This document shows, one piece after another, positions 43,772 through 56,642 of a stretch of 64,000 nt of DNA. The translations under genes and the position numbers were made by a program. Within the stretch, counting starts at the first letter, position 1. Every line of letters starts with the position of its first letter. The notes beneath the pieces were generated by a model that was not told the origin of the DNA, ran no database searches, and saw only the letters and a program-made list of their open reading frames with translations. Source of the DNA: Halorubrum aquaticum (lineage in GTDB: Archaea > Halobacteriota > Halobacteria > Halobacteriales > Haloferacaceae); contig NZ_FOPZ01000011.1 in assembly GCF_900113615.1 (NCBI RefSeq), positions 33,896-97,895 on the forward strand, written 5' to 3'.

Positions 43772-43870
43772 ATGAACACACACGCATCCCATCCGATCGA
43801 AGCCGGAAGCGCCGGGAGCGGTCCCGAAGGAACCGTCGAACCCTCCACGAGCGAGGTGGTCGGCGCGTGA
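43772..43870 (+). CDS. Possible 32-residue leader peptide
   Basis: MNTHASHPIEAGSAGSGPEG and 12 further residues form a small frame whose TGA overlaps the GTG of the next gene (GTGA). GGAG at 43746-43749 precedes it and a CTTTAC element lies about 55 bases upstream. The composition is halophile-like but low in hydrophobic residues, so it would be unstructured. It may serve translational coupling or be part of an untranslated leader. Confidence 0.35.
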   Translation: MNTHASHPIEAGSAGSGPEGTVEPSTSEVVGA

Positions 43871-44874
43871 CCGACCCGACGAGCAGGGCCGCGGCGTTCC
43901 GGGAGTCGACGCCGGGCGCGGACGTGGAACTGGCGTACGCCGGGCTCGACACCTTCCTCAAGGGCGAGCCGCGCGACCCTGACGACCTCGACGGCGTCGA
44001 CGTCGCGGTCTTCGGCGTCCCCTACGACGGGGCGGTCTCCAACCGGCCGGGCGCGCGGTACGGGCCGGGGGCGGTGCGCGAGGCGAGCGCGTGGTGGGCG
44101 TACCTCTCCGAGTACAAGGGAGCGCTGACGAACATGCGGACCGGCGACCAGGTCGATTTCGACGAGTTCACCCTCGCCGACGTCGGCGACGCTCCCGTCT
44201 TCCCAATGGACCACGAGTCGACCGCCGAGAGCGTCACCGCGTACGCCGCGACGCTCGCCGCTCGGGCGTTCCCGGTGATGATCGGCGGCGACCACTACTG
44301 TACGTTCCCCGCGTTCCGCGGCTTCGCGGAGGGGTCCGACCACGAGCGCGTGGGCTTCGTCCAGATCGACGCCCACACCGACACGGTCTCGGAGAGCCCC
44401 GTCTTCGGCACCGACTTCCACGGGTCGAGCACCGCCCGGATCGCGGAGCTGCCCGGCGTCGAGTACGACTCGGTCAGCCAGGTCGGCATCCGCGGCTACG
44501 AGTCGCCCGACTACTTCGAGTTCGCCGAGGAGACCGGGCTGAACCTGTTCACGATGCGCGAGGTCGAGGAGCGCGGGATCGGTCCCGTCGTCGCCGACGC
44601 CGTCGAGGCCGCCGCCGAGGACACGGACGCGGTGTACGTCACCTTCGACGTCGACGCGGTCGACCCGGGCTTCGCGCCCGGGACCGGCACTCCGTGTCCG
44701 GGCGGGCTGACGCCGCACCAGGCGCTGGAGACGATGGAGGTGCTCGGCGCGCACGACGCGGTCGGGGCCGTCGATCTGATGGAGGTCGCCCCGCGATACG
44801 ACGCCACCGAGGGGACCGAGCGACTCGCCGCGTACCTCCTCGTCACGTTCCTAGAACGCATGTTCGCCCGCTGA
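43867..44874 (+). CDS. speB: Ureohydrolase (agmatinase/guanidino acid hydrolase-like)
   Basis: A 335-residue arginase-fold enzyme with a binuclear manganese site: MIGGDHYC (His), VQIDAHTDTV (DAHxD), and VTFDVDAVDPGFAPGTGTP (DxDxxDP). YDGAVSNRPGARYGPGAVREA is the agmatinase-like N-terminal segment. It releases urea from agmatine or another guanidino compound; agmatine use fits polyamine or agmatidine metabolism in archaea, but substrate is not proved. The GTG start overlaps the small leader frame. The symbol is tentative. Confidence 0.85.
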   Translation: MTDPTSRAAAFRESTPGADVELAYAGLDTFLKGEPRDPDDLDGVDVAVFGVPYDGAVSNRPGARYGPGAVREASAWWAYLSEYKGALTNMRTGDQVDFDEFTLADVGDAPVFPMDHESTAESVTAYAATLAARAFPVMIGGDHYCTFPAFRGFAEGSDHERVGFVQIDAHTDTVSESPVFGTDFHGSSTARIAELPGVEYDSVSQVGIRGYESPDYFEFAEETGLNLFTMREVEERGIGPVVADAVEAAAEDTDAVYVTFDVDAVDPGFAPGTGTPCPGGLTPHQALETMEVLGAHDAVGAVDLMEVAPRYDATEGTERLAAYLLVTFLERMFAR

Positions 44875-44937
44875 GACGAGGTCGAACGCCGAGGGGCGGA
44901 GCCGAAGGTATTTTTCTCCGCGTCACGGAGCCCTCGT

Positions 44938-45639
44938 ATGGTTCTCCCGTTGGAGATGGGGTGGCGGCACCTGCTGTTCGAGAGCTGGCCCGTCGATCCG
45001 GACCTGCTGCGCTCGCATCTCCCCGAGGGGCTCGAACCCGACGAACACGACGGCTCGGCGTGGCTCTCCGTGATCCCCTTCACCAACGTCGCCGTGCGGC
45101 CGAAGGGGCTCCCACGCTCGCTCGGCGTGCGGCTCCCGGAGGTGAACGTCCGGACGTACGTCACCCGCGACGGCGTGCCGAGCGTCTACTTCTTCAGCCT
45201 CGACGCGCAGGGGCTCGCGAGCGTCGCCGGCGCGCGACTGTTCCACCATCTCCCCTACTACTACGCCCGCATCTCGCTGGAGTGGGCCGACGGACGGGTC
45301 GCCTTCGAGAGCCGACGGCGACACCCCGGCGACCGCCCGGCCCGGTACGAGGCGACCTACTGGCCGACCGGCGAGCCGTTCGCGGCCGCCGAGGACCCGC
45401 TCGCCGAGTTCCTCGTCGAGCGCTACCGCTTCTACACCGAGGCGCCCGACGGGTCGGTCCGCCACACCGACGTGCGCCACGACCCGTGGACGCTGTACCC
45501 CGCGGAGGCGAGCGTCGAGACCGACACGCTGCTCCGGGCCGCCGGGTTCCGCCGACCGGAGGCGGAGCCGGTGCGGTACTACAGCCCCGGGCTGGACGTG
45601 ACGGCCTCGCGAAGCGAGCGGTCGGCGGGGGTGAACTGA
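44938..45639 (+). CDS. DUF2071 (YqjF-like) protein
   Basis: A 233-residue protein of the DUF2071 family, related to acetoacetate decarboxylase-like folds. MGWRHLLFESWPVDPDLLRSHLPEGLEPD opens the domain and WLSVIPFTNVAVRP, EVNVRTYV, GVYFFSLDA-like and YYARISLEW segments follow the family pattern. Function is unknown. It is two bases upstream of the DCC-family gene, so the pair is probably an operon. A GGTATTTTT element lies about 27 bases before the ATG. Confidence 0.8.
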   Translation: MVLPLEMGWRHLLFESWPVDPDLLRSHLPEGLEPDEHDGSAWLSVIPFTNVAVRPKGLPRSLGVRLPEVNVRTYVTRDGVPSVYFFSLDAQGLASVAGARLFHHLPYYYARISLEWADGRVAFESRRRHPGDRPARYEATYWPTGEPFAAAEDPLAEFLVERYRFYTEAPDGSVRHTDVRHDPWTLYPAEASVETDTLLRAAGFRRPEAEPVRYYSPGLDVTASRSERSAGVN

Positions 45640-45641
45640 GA

Positions 45642-46178
45642 ATGGTTCCGAAACCCGGCGACTCCGGCGACACGGGCGCCGCCGACGACGCGGATGACGT
45701 GGGCGCCGCCAACGTCGCCGACGACGCGGAGGATACGGGTGACGCCAACGCCGACGACGCGGACGACGCCACGAGCCCGCCCGAGACGCCAGTCGTGTTG
45801 TTCGACGGGGTCTGTAACCTCTGTAACGGGGTCATCCAGTTCCTGATCCCGCGGGACCCCGAGGGACGGCTCAAGTACGCCGCCCTCCAGTCGGAGCCGG
45901 GGCAGGCGCTCTTGGAGCGCCACGACTTCCCCACCGAGGAGTTCGACTCGTTCGTCCTCGTGGAGGGCGATCGGACCTACACCAAATCCGGGGCCGCGAT
46001 CCGGATCGCGGAGCTGCTCGGGTGGCCCTACCGGATCGCGGGGATCGGGCGGATCGTCCCGCGGCCGATCCGCGACCGCCTGTACGAGTTCGTCGCGGAC
46101 AACCGATACGACTGGTTCGGGCGAAAGGACCAGTGTATGGTGCCCGACGAGGACGTCAGCGACCGGTTCCTCTCCTGA
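45642..46178 (+). CDS. DCC family thiol-disulfide oxidoreductase-like protein
   Basis: A 178-residue protein of the DCC (DUF393) family. After an acidic Ala/Asp-rich N-terminus of 45 residues, VVLFDGVCNLCNGVIQFLIPRD carries the DxxCxxC motif; KYAALQSEPGQALL and the C-terminal DRYDWFGRKDQC-like segment complete the fold. These are thioredoxin-related but of unknown reductant and target. It follows DUF2071 directly. Confidence 0.85.
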   Translation: MVPKPGDSGDTGAADDADDVGAANVADDAEDTGDANADDADDATSPPETPVVLFDGVCNLCNGVIQFLIPRDPEGRLKYAALQSEPGQALLERHDFPTEEFDSFVLVEGDRTYTKSGAAIRIAELLGWPYRIAGIGRIVPRPIRDRLYEFVADNRYDWFGRKDQCMVPDEDVSDRFLS

Positions 46179-46249
46179 CGTTCTCGGAAGGGACGAGGGA
46201 CGTCGCTTGCCCACCTACTTAACCCTAGGACGTTTCGACACACGGTATC

Positions 46250-49191
46250 ATGAGCAGATCCACCAAACCGATCCAGGTCCTCCACGTGGACGACGACCCG
46301 TCGTTTGGTGAGATGGTCGGGACGTACCTCGAGCGCGAGGACGACCGAATCACCGTCCGAACGGCAACCGCTCCTACCGAGGGATTGAACGTCTTGGCTG
46401 CTCGCGACGTCGACTGTGTCGTCTCGGATTACGACATGCCCGAACGGAACGGGATCGAGTTTCTCGAGGACGTCCGTGAGCGATACCCCGACCTGCCGTT
46501 CATCCTCTATACGGGCAAAGGCTCGGAGGAGATCGCCAGCGAGGCCATCTCGACGGGCGTCACCGACTACCTCCAGAAGGAGGCCGGGACGAGTCAGTAC
46601 ACGGTCCTCGCCAACCGGATCGGCAACGCCGTCGAACAACATCGCTCCCGGCAGGCGGTGCGGGAGACCGAACGGAAGCTCTCGGAAGTCGCCGAACGGA
46701 CGGACGACGTTCTGTTCATGTTCAGCGGTGACTGGAGCGAGCTGCTCTTCATCAACACGGCGTACGAGGAGATCTGGGGCGGATCGATCGAAGAGCTGGA
46801 GGCCGACCCGACGGCGTTCCTGGACCTCGTCCATCCCGAGGACCGGGAGCGAGCCCGTGTGTCGATGGAGCGACTCACGAAGGGAGAGTCGTCCCAGATC
46901 GAGTATCGGATCGTTCGTCCGGACGGGAAACGGCGGTGGATTCGTGGTGACACCCACCCCGTTCTGGACGAGGACGGGAACGTGGTACGGATCGTGGGAC
47001 AAGTCCGCGACGTTACGGAACAAAAGGAACGCACGCTCCATCTCGAGACGATCATCGGGAACCTCCCTGGATACGTGTACCGTCACGAATACGACCCGGA
47101 GTACCCGTTACGGTTCGTCAAGGGCGATGCCGAGTCGATCACGGGCTATACGGCGGCCGAATTGGAGGACGACGTCGTCCTCGCGGAGGAGATCATCCAC
47201 CCGGACGATCGAGAGGGCCTCTGGACCGATCACATCGAGGGGATCGAAGCAACGGGCCGGTTCGATTCGACGTATCGCATCGTCACAAAAGACGGCGACG
47301 TGCGGTGGATCCGCGACCAGGGACAGCTGATCGAGGACCCGGTAACCGGCGAGAAGGTCATCGACGGCTTCATAACTGACGTGTCGGAGCACGTCCGGCG
47401 CGAACGAGAACTCGAGAGCCAACAGGAGCTCATCAACGAGAGTCTGGGCGCGTTACAGGACGTCTACTACGCGTTGAACGAGGAGGGAGAGCTGCTCCGC
47501 TGGAACGACCGCATTCCGGAGCTAAGCGGCTACTCCGAGGAGGAGATCGACGGGATAGACGTAACCGCGTTCTTCGTCGAGGAACACCGCGACCGGATCA
47601 GGGAGAGCATCGAGGAAACGCTGGAGACCGGCTCGTCCTCCGTTCGTGCCGACGCGATCACGGCGGAGGGGGAGTCGGTTCCATACGAGTTCCGGAAGAC
47701 TCGCCTGACGGTCCCCAATCGGGACGGGATCGTGGTCGTCGGCGTCGGTCGGGACGTCTCCGAGCAGGCCGCACGCGAACGGGAACTCGAACGAATACGC
47801 GAGTTCTTCACGGAGGCCGAACGGCTGGGGAACCTGGGTGCGTGGGAGTTCGATGCGGACGGGTCCCTCGTGTGGACGGCCGGGACTCGGCGGATCCATG
47901 GCGTCGACGAGGAGTTCGATCCGACGCTGGAGGACGCGCTCGAGTTCTTCCATCCCGAGGATCGGGCCACCATCGAACGGGCGGTCGAAGCCGCGCTCGA
48001 GGACGGGAAACCATACGAGAAGGACCTCCGCCTGATCACCGCTCAGGGCGACCAGCGGTGGATTCGAACGCGGGGAAAGCCGGTCGGCGACGGGGAGCGT
48101 GGGACCGTTCGAGGCTTCGTTCAGGACGTCACCGAACAGAAGGAACGCGAACGGGAGCTCCGGAACGCCACGCCCAACTGGAGAACGCCATCGAGGCGGG
48201 GGCCATCGGAACGTGGGAGTGGCACGTCCCGGACGACCGGCTCGTTACGGGAAAGGAGTTCGCGAGGACGTTCGGCGTGGATCCGGAGGCGGCCCAACGA
48301 GGCGTCGAACTCGGCCGGTTCATCTCGAAGATCCACGAGGACGACCGTGAGCGGGTCGAAGAACGGATCGAGGCGGCGGTAGCGGCGTGTAGCGACTACG
48401 AGACGGAGTATCGCGTCTGGAACGGCGACGACGAGCTACGGTGGGTACTCGCCCGCGGACACGTGGTGAGCGGCGCGGACGGCGAACCGCTCCGGTTCTC
48501 CGGCGTCCTCGTCGACATCACCGAACGAAAACGGATGGAACAGCAGTTGGAACGACACAACGAGTCGCTCGAGGAGTTCGCCGGCGTCGTGAGCCACGAC
48601 CTCAGAACGCCACTCAGCGTCATTAGCGGGCGCGTGGAACTCGCTCAGGACGACTGCGACAGTGAGCATCTCGCTCGGATCGAGTCCGCGGCCGAACGGA
48701 TGGCTCAGATCATCGACGACCTCCTCTGGCTGGCTCGGGAGGGGCGGGACATCGGACCGCTGGACCGAGTGGCGCTCGGGGGCGTCGTCGACGACGCGTG
48801 GTCGATCGTCGCCGACGATGCGACCGAAGCCACGCTCCAGTACGCGGACGGAGGGGACCTTCCGATGACGATAGAGGCTGACGCGGATCGGCTTACCCAG
48901 CTCTTCGAGAACCTCCTCCGGAACGCCCGCCAGCATGGCGGTCCCGACGTCACAGTTACTCTCGGGCGACTAGACGACGGATTTTACGTCGAGGACGACG
49001 GCCCTGGGATCCCCGAAGACGACCGCGAGACGGTGTTCACGACGGGATATACGACCGACGAGGACGGCTCCGGATTCGGACTCCGGATCGTGGAGCAGAT
49101 CGTCGAGGCCCACGGTTGGGAGATTCACGCGACGGAGGGTACGGACGGCGGTGCGCGCTTCGAGATCACCGGCGTCGAAGTCATCGGTTAG
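46250..49191 (+). pseudogene. Multi-PAS sensor histidine kinase, frameshifted
   Basis: Two frames together make a protein of about 980 residues. The first frame (46250 to near 48163) encodes a receiver domain (HVDDDPSFGEM, SDYDMPE with the phospho-Asp, LYTGKGSE lysine) and four PAS/PAC domains, with PEDRxR and DVTEQKER repeats. After RERELR it runs out of phase and stops at 48382. The frame to 49191 continues with ERHAQLENAIEAGAIGTWEW, a fifth PAS, the H-box EEFAGVVSHDLRTPLSVI, N-box LFENLLRNARQHGG and G boxes VEDDGPGIP and GSGFGLRIVEQI. One missing G at about 48162-48164 restores phase. It may be a real inactivation or a sequencing error. Confidence 0.85.
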
Positions 49192-49242
49192 CGGGATCTC
49201 TCGTGGTGGGACCGAATATCTCCCGTAGTTTGACGACGCCGC

Positions 49243-49965
49243 TCACTCCGCCGTCTCGACCGCGCCGGCCGCGCCGGCCACCTCACCGCCTCGATCCGAC
49301 TCGGCCACGAGTCGCTTGAAGTTCTCGAAGACGCGTCCCGGCGTCGGGTCCTCGAAGGTGAACTCCCGTTCGTCCCAGTCGAAGGTCTCGCGCAGGTGCT
49401 CGCGGTGCTCCGTCTCGATCTCCGGGTGGAACTGGACGGTCCACAGCGGCGCGCTCCGGTGGCGGGTGCCGAAGACCTGCGCGTGGTCGGCGGAGGCGAT
49501 CACCTCCAGCCCCTCGCCCAGCTCGGTCACCGCGTCGCCGTGAAGCGAGACGACGACCGGCGAGACGCCCTCGAAGACCGGATCGTCGTCGAGTTCCGCC
49601 TCGACGAGGGCGGCGGTCGTTCCGACCTCCTCGACGACCCCGCCGAGCGCGGAGTTCACGACCTGGTGGCCGAAGCAGACGCCGAGCGTCGGGATCTCGC
49701 GATCGACGAGTTCGCGGACGAGCGCCTCCTCCTCGGCGATCCACGGGTGCTCGTCGACCTCGTAGACGCCCGCGGTGCTCCCGGTGAGGACGACGCCGTC
49801 GGCCTCGTCGACCGGGACGCGTTCGCCCGCGACGAAGTCGACCTCGGTCGCCTCCGGGAACCACGACGCGAGCGCGTCGCAGTGGTACTCGCTCTCCGGG
49901 TCCGGCTCGTTGCGGACCACGTACAGGGTCGGTTCGTCGGCGTGGGGGTCGGCGTCGGCGGTCAT
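49243..49965 (-). CDS. Class I glutamine amidotransferase-like protein
   Basis: A 240-residue GMP-synthase-type glutaminase domain. GVCFGHQVVNSALGG carries the nucleophilic Cys, and TVQFHPEIETEHREHL the His-Glu pair. VVLTGSTAGVYEVDEHPW is the oxyanion strand. No synthetase domain is attached, so it is a stand-alone GATase-like protein; function could be gamma-glutamyl hydrolase or amide transfer. The C-terminus is Ala-rich. The frame also reads upstream, but ATG 49965 follows an ACTAAGA TATA-like element by about 32 bases. Confidence 0.82.
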   Translation of the reverse strand: MTADADPHADEPTLYVVRNEPDPESEYHCDALASWFPEATEVDFVAGERVPVDEADGVVLTGSTAGVYEVDEHPWIAEEEALVRELVDREIPTLGVCFGHQVVNSALGGVVEEVGTTAALVEAELDDDPVFEGVSPVVVSLHGDAVTELGEGLEVIASADHAQVFGTRHRSAPLWTVQFHPEIETEHREHLRETFDWDEREFTFEDPTPGRVFENFKRLVAESDRGGEVAGAAGAVETAE

Positions 49966-50060
49966 GGATGCGATCGTATCGTGGTCGAGGCGTCTTAGTT
50001 GTGACCCGTTCGGAGGGGTCGTCGCGGTCCCGGTCCCGGACCGTCGGCGACGTTCCCGGC

Positions 50061-50651
50061 TCAGTCGTCGGCCGCGACGGGGTCGCCGTGGCTGACCTCG
50101 TCGCCGAGGAGGTCCATGAACTCGGCGAGCCACTCGGGGTGGTCGGGCCACGCCTGCCCGGTGACGAGGTTGCCGTCGCGGACGACCTCGTCGACCCACG
50201 AGCAGCCCGCGGCCTCGACCTCGGGGCGGACCGCCGGGTAGGCGGTCATCTCGTAGCCGTCGAGGACCCCCGCGGCCGCGAGGATCTGCGGGCCGTGACA
50301 CAGCGCCGCAACCGGCTTGTCCGCCTCGAAGAAGTGCCGGACCGCCTCGAGCACCTCCTCGTGGGTTCGGAGGTACTCGGGCGCCCGACCGCCCGGGACG
50401 ACGAGCGCGTCGTACTCCGCGGGGTCGACCTCGTCCATCGTCGCGGTCAACGCGAAGTCGTGGCCGCGCTCCTCGAGGTACGTCTGGTCGCCGCGGAAGT
50501 CGTGGATCGCCGTCTTGACCCGGTCTCCCTCCTCCTTGTCCGGACAGACGGCGTCGACGTGGTGGCCCACCGCCTGGAGCGTCTGGAACGGGACCATGAT
50601 CTCGTAGTCCTCGCCGAAGTCGCCGACGATCATCAGGATCTCCTTCGTCAT
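50061..50651 (-). CDS. DJ-1/PfpI family protein
   Basis: A 196-residue DJ-1/PfpI protein. [22 protein letters not shown] opens the Rossmann-like fold and [15 protein letters not shown] is the nucleophile elbow with Cys and His; [13 protein letters not shown] and [21 protein letters not shown] supply the remaining pocket. Members include intracellular proteases, deglycases and glyoxalases; which one is not evident. It is divergent from the SDR at 50780. A TTATGA element lies 30 bases upstream of the ATG. Confidence 0.85.
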   Translation of the reverse strand: MTKEILMIVGDFGEDYEIMVPFQTLQAVGHHVDAVCPDKEEGDRVKTAIHDFRGDQTYLEERGHDFALTATMDEVDPAEYDALVVPGGRAPEYLRTHEEVLEAVRHFFEADKPVAALCHGPQILAAAGVLDGYEMTAYPAVRPEVEAAGCSWVDEVVRDGNLVTGQAWPDHPEWLAEFMDLLGDEVSHGDPVAADD

Positions 50652-50779
50652 TGTACCTCGATGATACGTCGGGAACCGTCATAAGTCTTTAACGAACGAC
50701 GATGCGTTTCCGACCGACCTCTCGATAACGGTGGTTCGCCGCCGACAGGTTTCTCCTTCCGGCTCCCCTTCGATCGGAC

Positions 50780-51808
50780 ATGACCGACTGGACTCCCGCG
50801 GAGATGCCCGACCTCGAGGGGAAGACGGTCGTGGTGACCGGAGCCAACAGCGGACTGGGCCTCGAGGGAACGCGGGCGTTCGCCCGGAAGGGTGCGACCG
50901 TCGTGATGGCGTGCCGGAGCGTCGACCGCGGCGAACGGGCGGCGGGGGAGATACGGGAGTCGGCGGCGTCCGGTCCCGGCTCCGGTCCCGATCCGGACCT
51001 CGACGTTCGCGAGTGCGATCTGGCGTCGCTCGACTCCATCCGGTCGTTCGCCGAGGGGCTTGCCGCCGACTACGACGCGGTCGACGTGCTCTGTAACAAC
51101 GCGGGGGTGATGGCCATCCCGCGGCGCGAGACCGCGGACGGCTTCGAGACGCAGTTCGGCGTCAACCACCTCGGCCACTTCGCGCTGACCGGCCGGCTGT
51201 TCGACCTCCTGACCGCGGCCGACGGGGTCGGCGTGGAAAGCGCGGCGCGAAGCGCCGATTCAAGCCGGACCGAGTCCGGCGCTGCCCGGGTGGTGACCCA
51301 GTCGTCGGGGGCCCACGAACAGGGCGAGATGGACTTCACCGACCTCAACTGGGAGGAGTCGTACGGGAAGTGGAAGGCGTACGGGCGGAGCAAGCTCGCG
51401 AACCTCCTCTTCGCCTACGAGCTCCAGCGCCGGATCGACGCGGCCGGCGACCTCGGGGTCCGGAGCGTCGCGTGTCACCCCGGCTACGCCGACACCGACC
51501 TCCAGATGCGCACCGCCCGCGAGAGCGGCAATCCCCTGGTGAAGGTCGGGATGCGGCTCGCGAACGCCGTGTTCGGCCAGGACGCCGAGGTGGGCGTCGA
51601 GCCCATGCTGTACGCCGCGACGGCCGACGTCGACGGCGGCGCGTACGTCGAGCCGGGCGGGTTCATGAACATGCGCGGGCATCCGACGATCGGCCGGTCG
51701 AACGACGCCTCCTACGACCGGGCCGACGCACGCCGGCTCTGGGAGTACTCGGCGGAGGCGACCGGCGTGGCGTTCCCGTTCCGACCGGAGGAGCCCCTCG
51801 ATCCGTGA
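50780..51808 (+). CDS. SDR oxidoreductase (retinol/protochlorophyllide reductase-like)
   Basis: A 342-residue extended SDR of the RDH/POR-like group. VVVTGANSGLGLEGTRAFA is the cofactor loop, NNAGVMA the structural motif, VNHLGHFALT a group-specific motif, SSGAHE the catalytic serine region and YGRSKLANLLFAYEL gives Tyr-x3-Lys. The C-terminal part ends GGAYVEPGGFMNMRGHP. An insert rich in Ser/Asp/Gly (around residues 55-70 and 150-165) is larger than in most homologues. Substrate unknown. Confidence 0.87.
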   Translation: MTDWTPAEMPDLEGKTVVVTGANSGLGLEGTRAFARKGATVVMACRSVDRGERAAGEIRESAASGPGSGPDPDLDVRECDLASLDSIRSFAEGLAADYDAVDVLCNNAGVMAIPRRETADGFETQFGVNHLGHFALTGRLFDLLTAADGVGVESAARSADSSRTESGAARVVTQSSGAHEQGEMDFTDLNWEESYGKWKAYGRSKLANLLFAYELQRRIDAAGDLGVRSVACHPGYADTDLQMRTARESGNPLVKVGMRLANAVFGQDAEVGVEPMLYAATADVDGGAYVEPGGFMNMRGHPTIGRSNDASYDRADARRLWEYSAEATGVAFPFRPEEPLDP

Positions 51809-51897
51809 GCCGGCGCGGCCGCTCACGGTTCGTAATATACGCGGGACGCGTTTCGGGAGCTGTCCGGTGTCGCCGGTAGCGGGTGCTGCCGAGCGAG

Positions 51898-52092
51898 CTA
51901 CAGTCGAGTGAGGTTCTTCGCGCGCGGACCCTTGTCCGCCTCCTCGATCTCGAACTCTACCTCCTGGCCTTCCTCGAGGTCCGGGCCGCCGACGTCTTCC
52001 ATGTGGAAGAACACGTCCTCGTCAGCGTCGTCAGTCTCGATGAATCCGTAACCGCCGGTGTCGTTGAAGAAGTCGACCTTGCCTGTCGCCAT
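51898..52092 (-). CDS. cspA: Cold-shock protein
   Basis: A 64-residue CSD protein. The RNA-binding motifs are GGYGFIET (RNP1) and DVFFHMED (RNP2). It is acidic compared with bacterial CspA. It binds single-stranded nucleic acid and may act as an RNA chaperone. The gene is transcribed away from copA; a GCAATAAGTG stretch about 27 bases before the ATG contains a possible TATA element. Confidence 0.93.
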   Translation of the reverse strand: MATGKVDFFNDTGGYGFIETDDADEDVFFHMEDVGGPDLEEGQEVEFEIEEADKGPRAKNLTRL

Positions 52093-52387
52093 CGCGACCG
52101 TATAGAGGCGGAACCGGGCAATAAGTGTTTGGTGTGTATCCCGCGATCCGCCGTGTATCGAGGATACGGCCCCCGAGCGTCGAGATCCGGACCGGACCGT
52201 CGCCCGGGTTCGTGTCCCTGATCCCCTCGGAACGGCACGTGAATCCGGTCCGCGAGCCGGAACGCGTCCACCATGCCCTCCGTCGTTTCATCGACCGATC
52301 CGCAACCCGTGTCTGGCTTCATATTCGAAAGTCACGAGGGGATCAGATCGGCACTATCGTAACCACAATCCGCATGAGTAGGGACCA
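52093..52387. other. Gene-free intergenic stretch
   Basis: The stretch between cspA and copA contains the cspA promoter near 52110-52120 and mostly unstructured sequence. I see no conserved ORF, tRNA or repeat. The copA transcription start probably lies near its right end, but no clear TATA box is visible. Confidence 0.5.
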
Positions 52388-52401
52388 CGTATGTACATAC
52401 G
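52388..52401 (+). promoter_or_regulatory. Perfect 14-bp palindrome before copA
   Basis: CGTATGTACATACG is exactly self-complementary and ends two bases before the copA ATG (52404). Such a site at the start of a copper exporter gene would suit a metal-responsive repressor. The regulator gene is not adjacent. Confidence 0.5.
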
Positions 52402-52403
52402 AC

Positions 52404-55130
<2,727 letters not shown>

Positions 55131-55172
55131 GCCGGAGTCGTCGCCGCCCTCCTTCGTCCGCCTCGTTCTCGC

Positions 55173-56579
55173 TTATTCGCCGCCGAGCGACCGGATGACG
55201 CGCGCGCTCGTCCGGATCCCGTTCTCGAAGCAGTCGACGTCGAGGTGCTCGTTCGGCGAGTGGTTCCCCTGGTCGTGGTTGGCGTAGGGAACGACGAGCA
55301 CGGGCACGTCCGCGAGCGCCTCCACGTCGCGGAAGTAGGCCGCCGGCAGGCTCCCACCCAGCACGGGCAGTTCGACCGGTTCCTCGTCCCAGACGGTCGC
55401 TAAAGCGTCCAACACCGGCTCCGCCATCGGCGTGTCGACCGGCGTCTTCATCGGCGGGAACGTGCCGTGTTTCGCCACCTCGACCCGCGGCTCGCGCTCG
55501 CGGAGGTGGCTCCGCACCGCCTCGAAGACCGCGTCGGGGTCCTGGTTCGGGACGAGCCGGAAGTCGAGCTTCGCCGACGCCCTCGCCGGGAGGACGGTCT
55601 TCATCCCCTCGCCCTGATACCCGCCGGAGAGCCCGTTGACCGTCATGCTCGGCCGGGTCAACAGCCGCTCGTAGTAGGGGTCGTCCGTGACGAAGCGGTC
55701 GACGTCCAGCTCCTCGCGGATCGCCTCGCTGTCGTCGGGGATCGCGGCGACGAGCTCGCGGTCCGCGTCGGTGATCGCGGTCCCGTCGTGAAAGCCGTCG
55801 ACCGCGATTCCGTCGCCGTCGTCCGCGCGCATGGACGCGAGGAGTTCGACGAGCCGGTTCGTCGCGCCCGGCACCGGCCCGCCGAAGTTGCCGGAGTGGA
55901 GGTCGGTGTTCGCGGTCCGCAGGTCGACCTGGACCGAGAGGACCCCGCGGTTGCCGTACATCAGCGTCGGGACGCCCGAACGGACGCCGTCCTCGCCGGC
56001 GACCGCGTGGCGCGGACCGTCGGCGACGTACACGAGGTCCACGTCGGAAAGCGCCGCCGGCTGGCCGTCGAGGTACTCGCGGAGGCCGGCGCTCCCGCTC
56101 TCCTCGCCGCCCTCGATCAGCAGCTTCACCGTGGCGTCCGGGAAGGCGTCGGCCTCGAGGAGCGCGTCGACCGCGAACGCGTGGGCCGCGAACTGCCCCT
56201 TGTTGTCGCCCGCGCCGCGGGCGTAGATGGAGCCGTTCCGGACCGTCGGCTCGAACGCCGGCGACTCCCAGGCGTCGACGTCGCCCGGCGGCTGGACGTC
56301 GTAGTGGCCGTAAAAGAGGACGGTCGGCCCGTCCCCGTCGGTCCCGTCCGCCTCGTCTCCGTCGGATCCGGGCCCTCGCTCGGCGTACACGAGCGGGTGG
56401 CGCTCCGTCTCGATCCGCTCGGCGTCGAGTCCGGAGCCGTCGAGGGTCTCGACCACGAGGTCCGCGGCGGCGTCCATCCCCTCGCCGGTCGTTGAGACGC
56501 TCGGCTGAGAGAGTAGCTCGAACAGGCGGTCCTGATACGCCCCGATCCGGTCGTCTATCGTCGTCGCGATCGCGTCCAT
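55173..56579 (-). CDS. M20 family metallopeptidase
   Basis: A 468-residue dinuclear zinc peptidase of the carnosinase/PepV-like subfamily. FYGHYDVQPPGDVDAW (His), RGAGDNKGQFAAHAFA (bridging Asp), EGGEESGSAGLREYL (Glu-Glu) and the C-terminal PYANHDQGNHSPNEHLDV (His) are the metal ligands. Likely a dipeptidase or amidohydrolase in the cytoplasm. It converges with copA. The frame is open upstream to 56691, but that would read through the repeat region. Confidence 0.87.
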   Translation of the reverse strand: MDAIATTIDDRIGAYQDRLFELLSQPSVSTTGEGMDAAADLVVETLDGSGLDAERIETERHPLVYAERGPGSDGDEADGTDGDGPTVLFYGHYDVQPPGDVDAWESPAFEPTVRNGSIYARGAGDNKGQFAAHAFAVDALLEADAFPDATVKLLIEGGEESGSAGLREYLDGQPAALSDVDLVYVADGPRHAVAGEDGVRSGVPTLMYGNRGVLSVQVDLRTANTDLHSGNFGGPVPGATNRLVELLASMRADDGDGIAVDGFHDGTAITDADRELVAAIPDDSEAIREELDVDRFVTDDPYYERLLTRPSMTVNGLSGGYQGEGMKTVLPARASAKLDFRLVPNQDPDAVFEAVRSHLREREPRVEVAKHGTFPPMKTPVDTPMAEPVLDALATVWDEEPVELPVLGGSLPAAYFRDVEALADVPVLVVPYANHDQGNHSPNEHLDVDCFENGIRTSARVIRSLGGE

Positions 56580-56642
56580 ACCGACCCCGATGCCGGGACG
56601 GGTCCTCGTCCTTGTGGTCGCGGCACCCGTCTCCGGGAGGTG

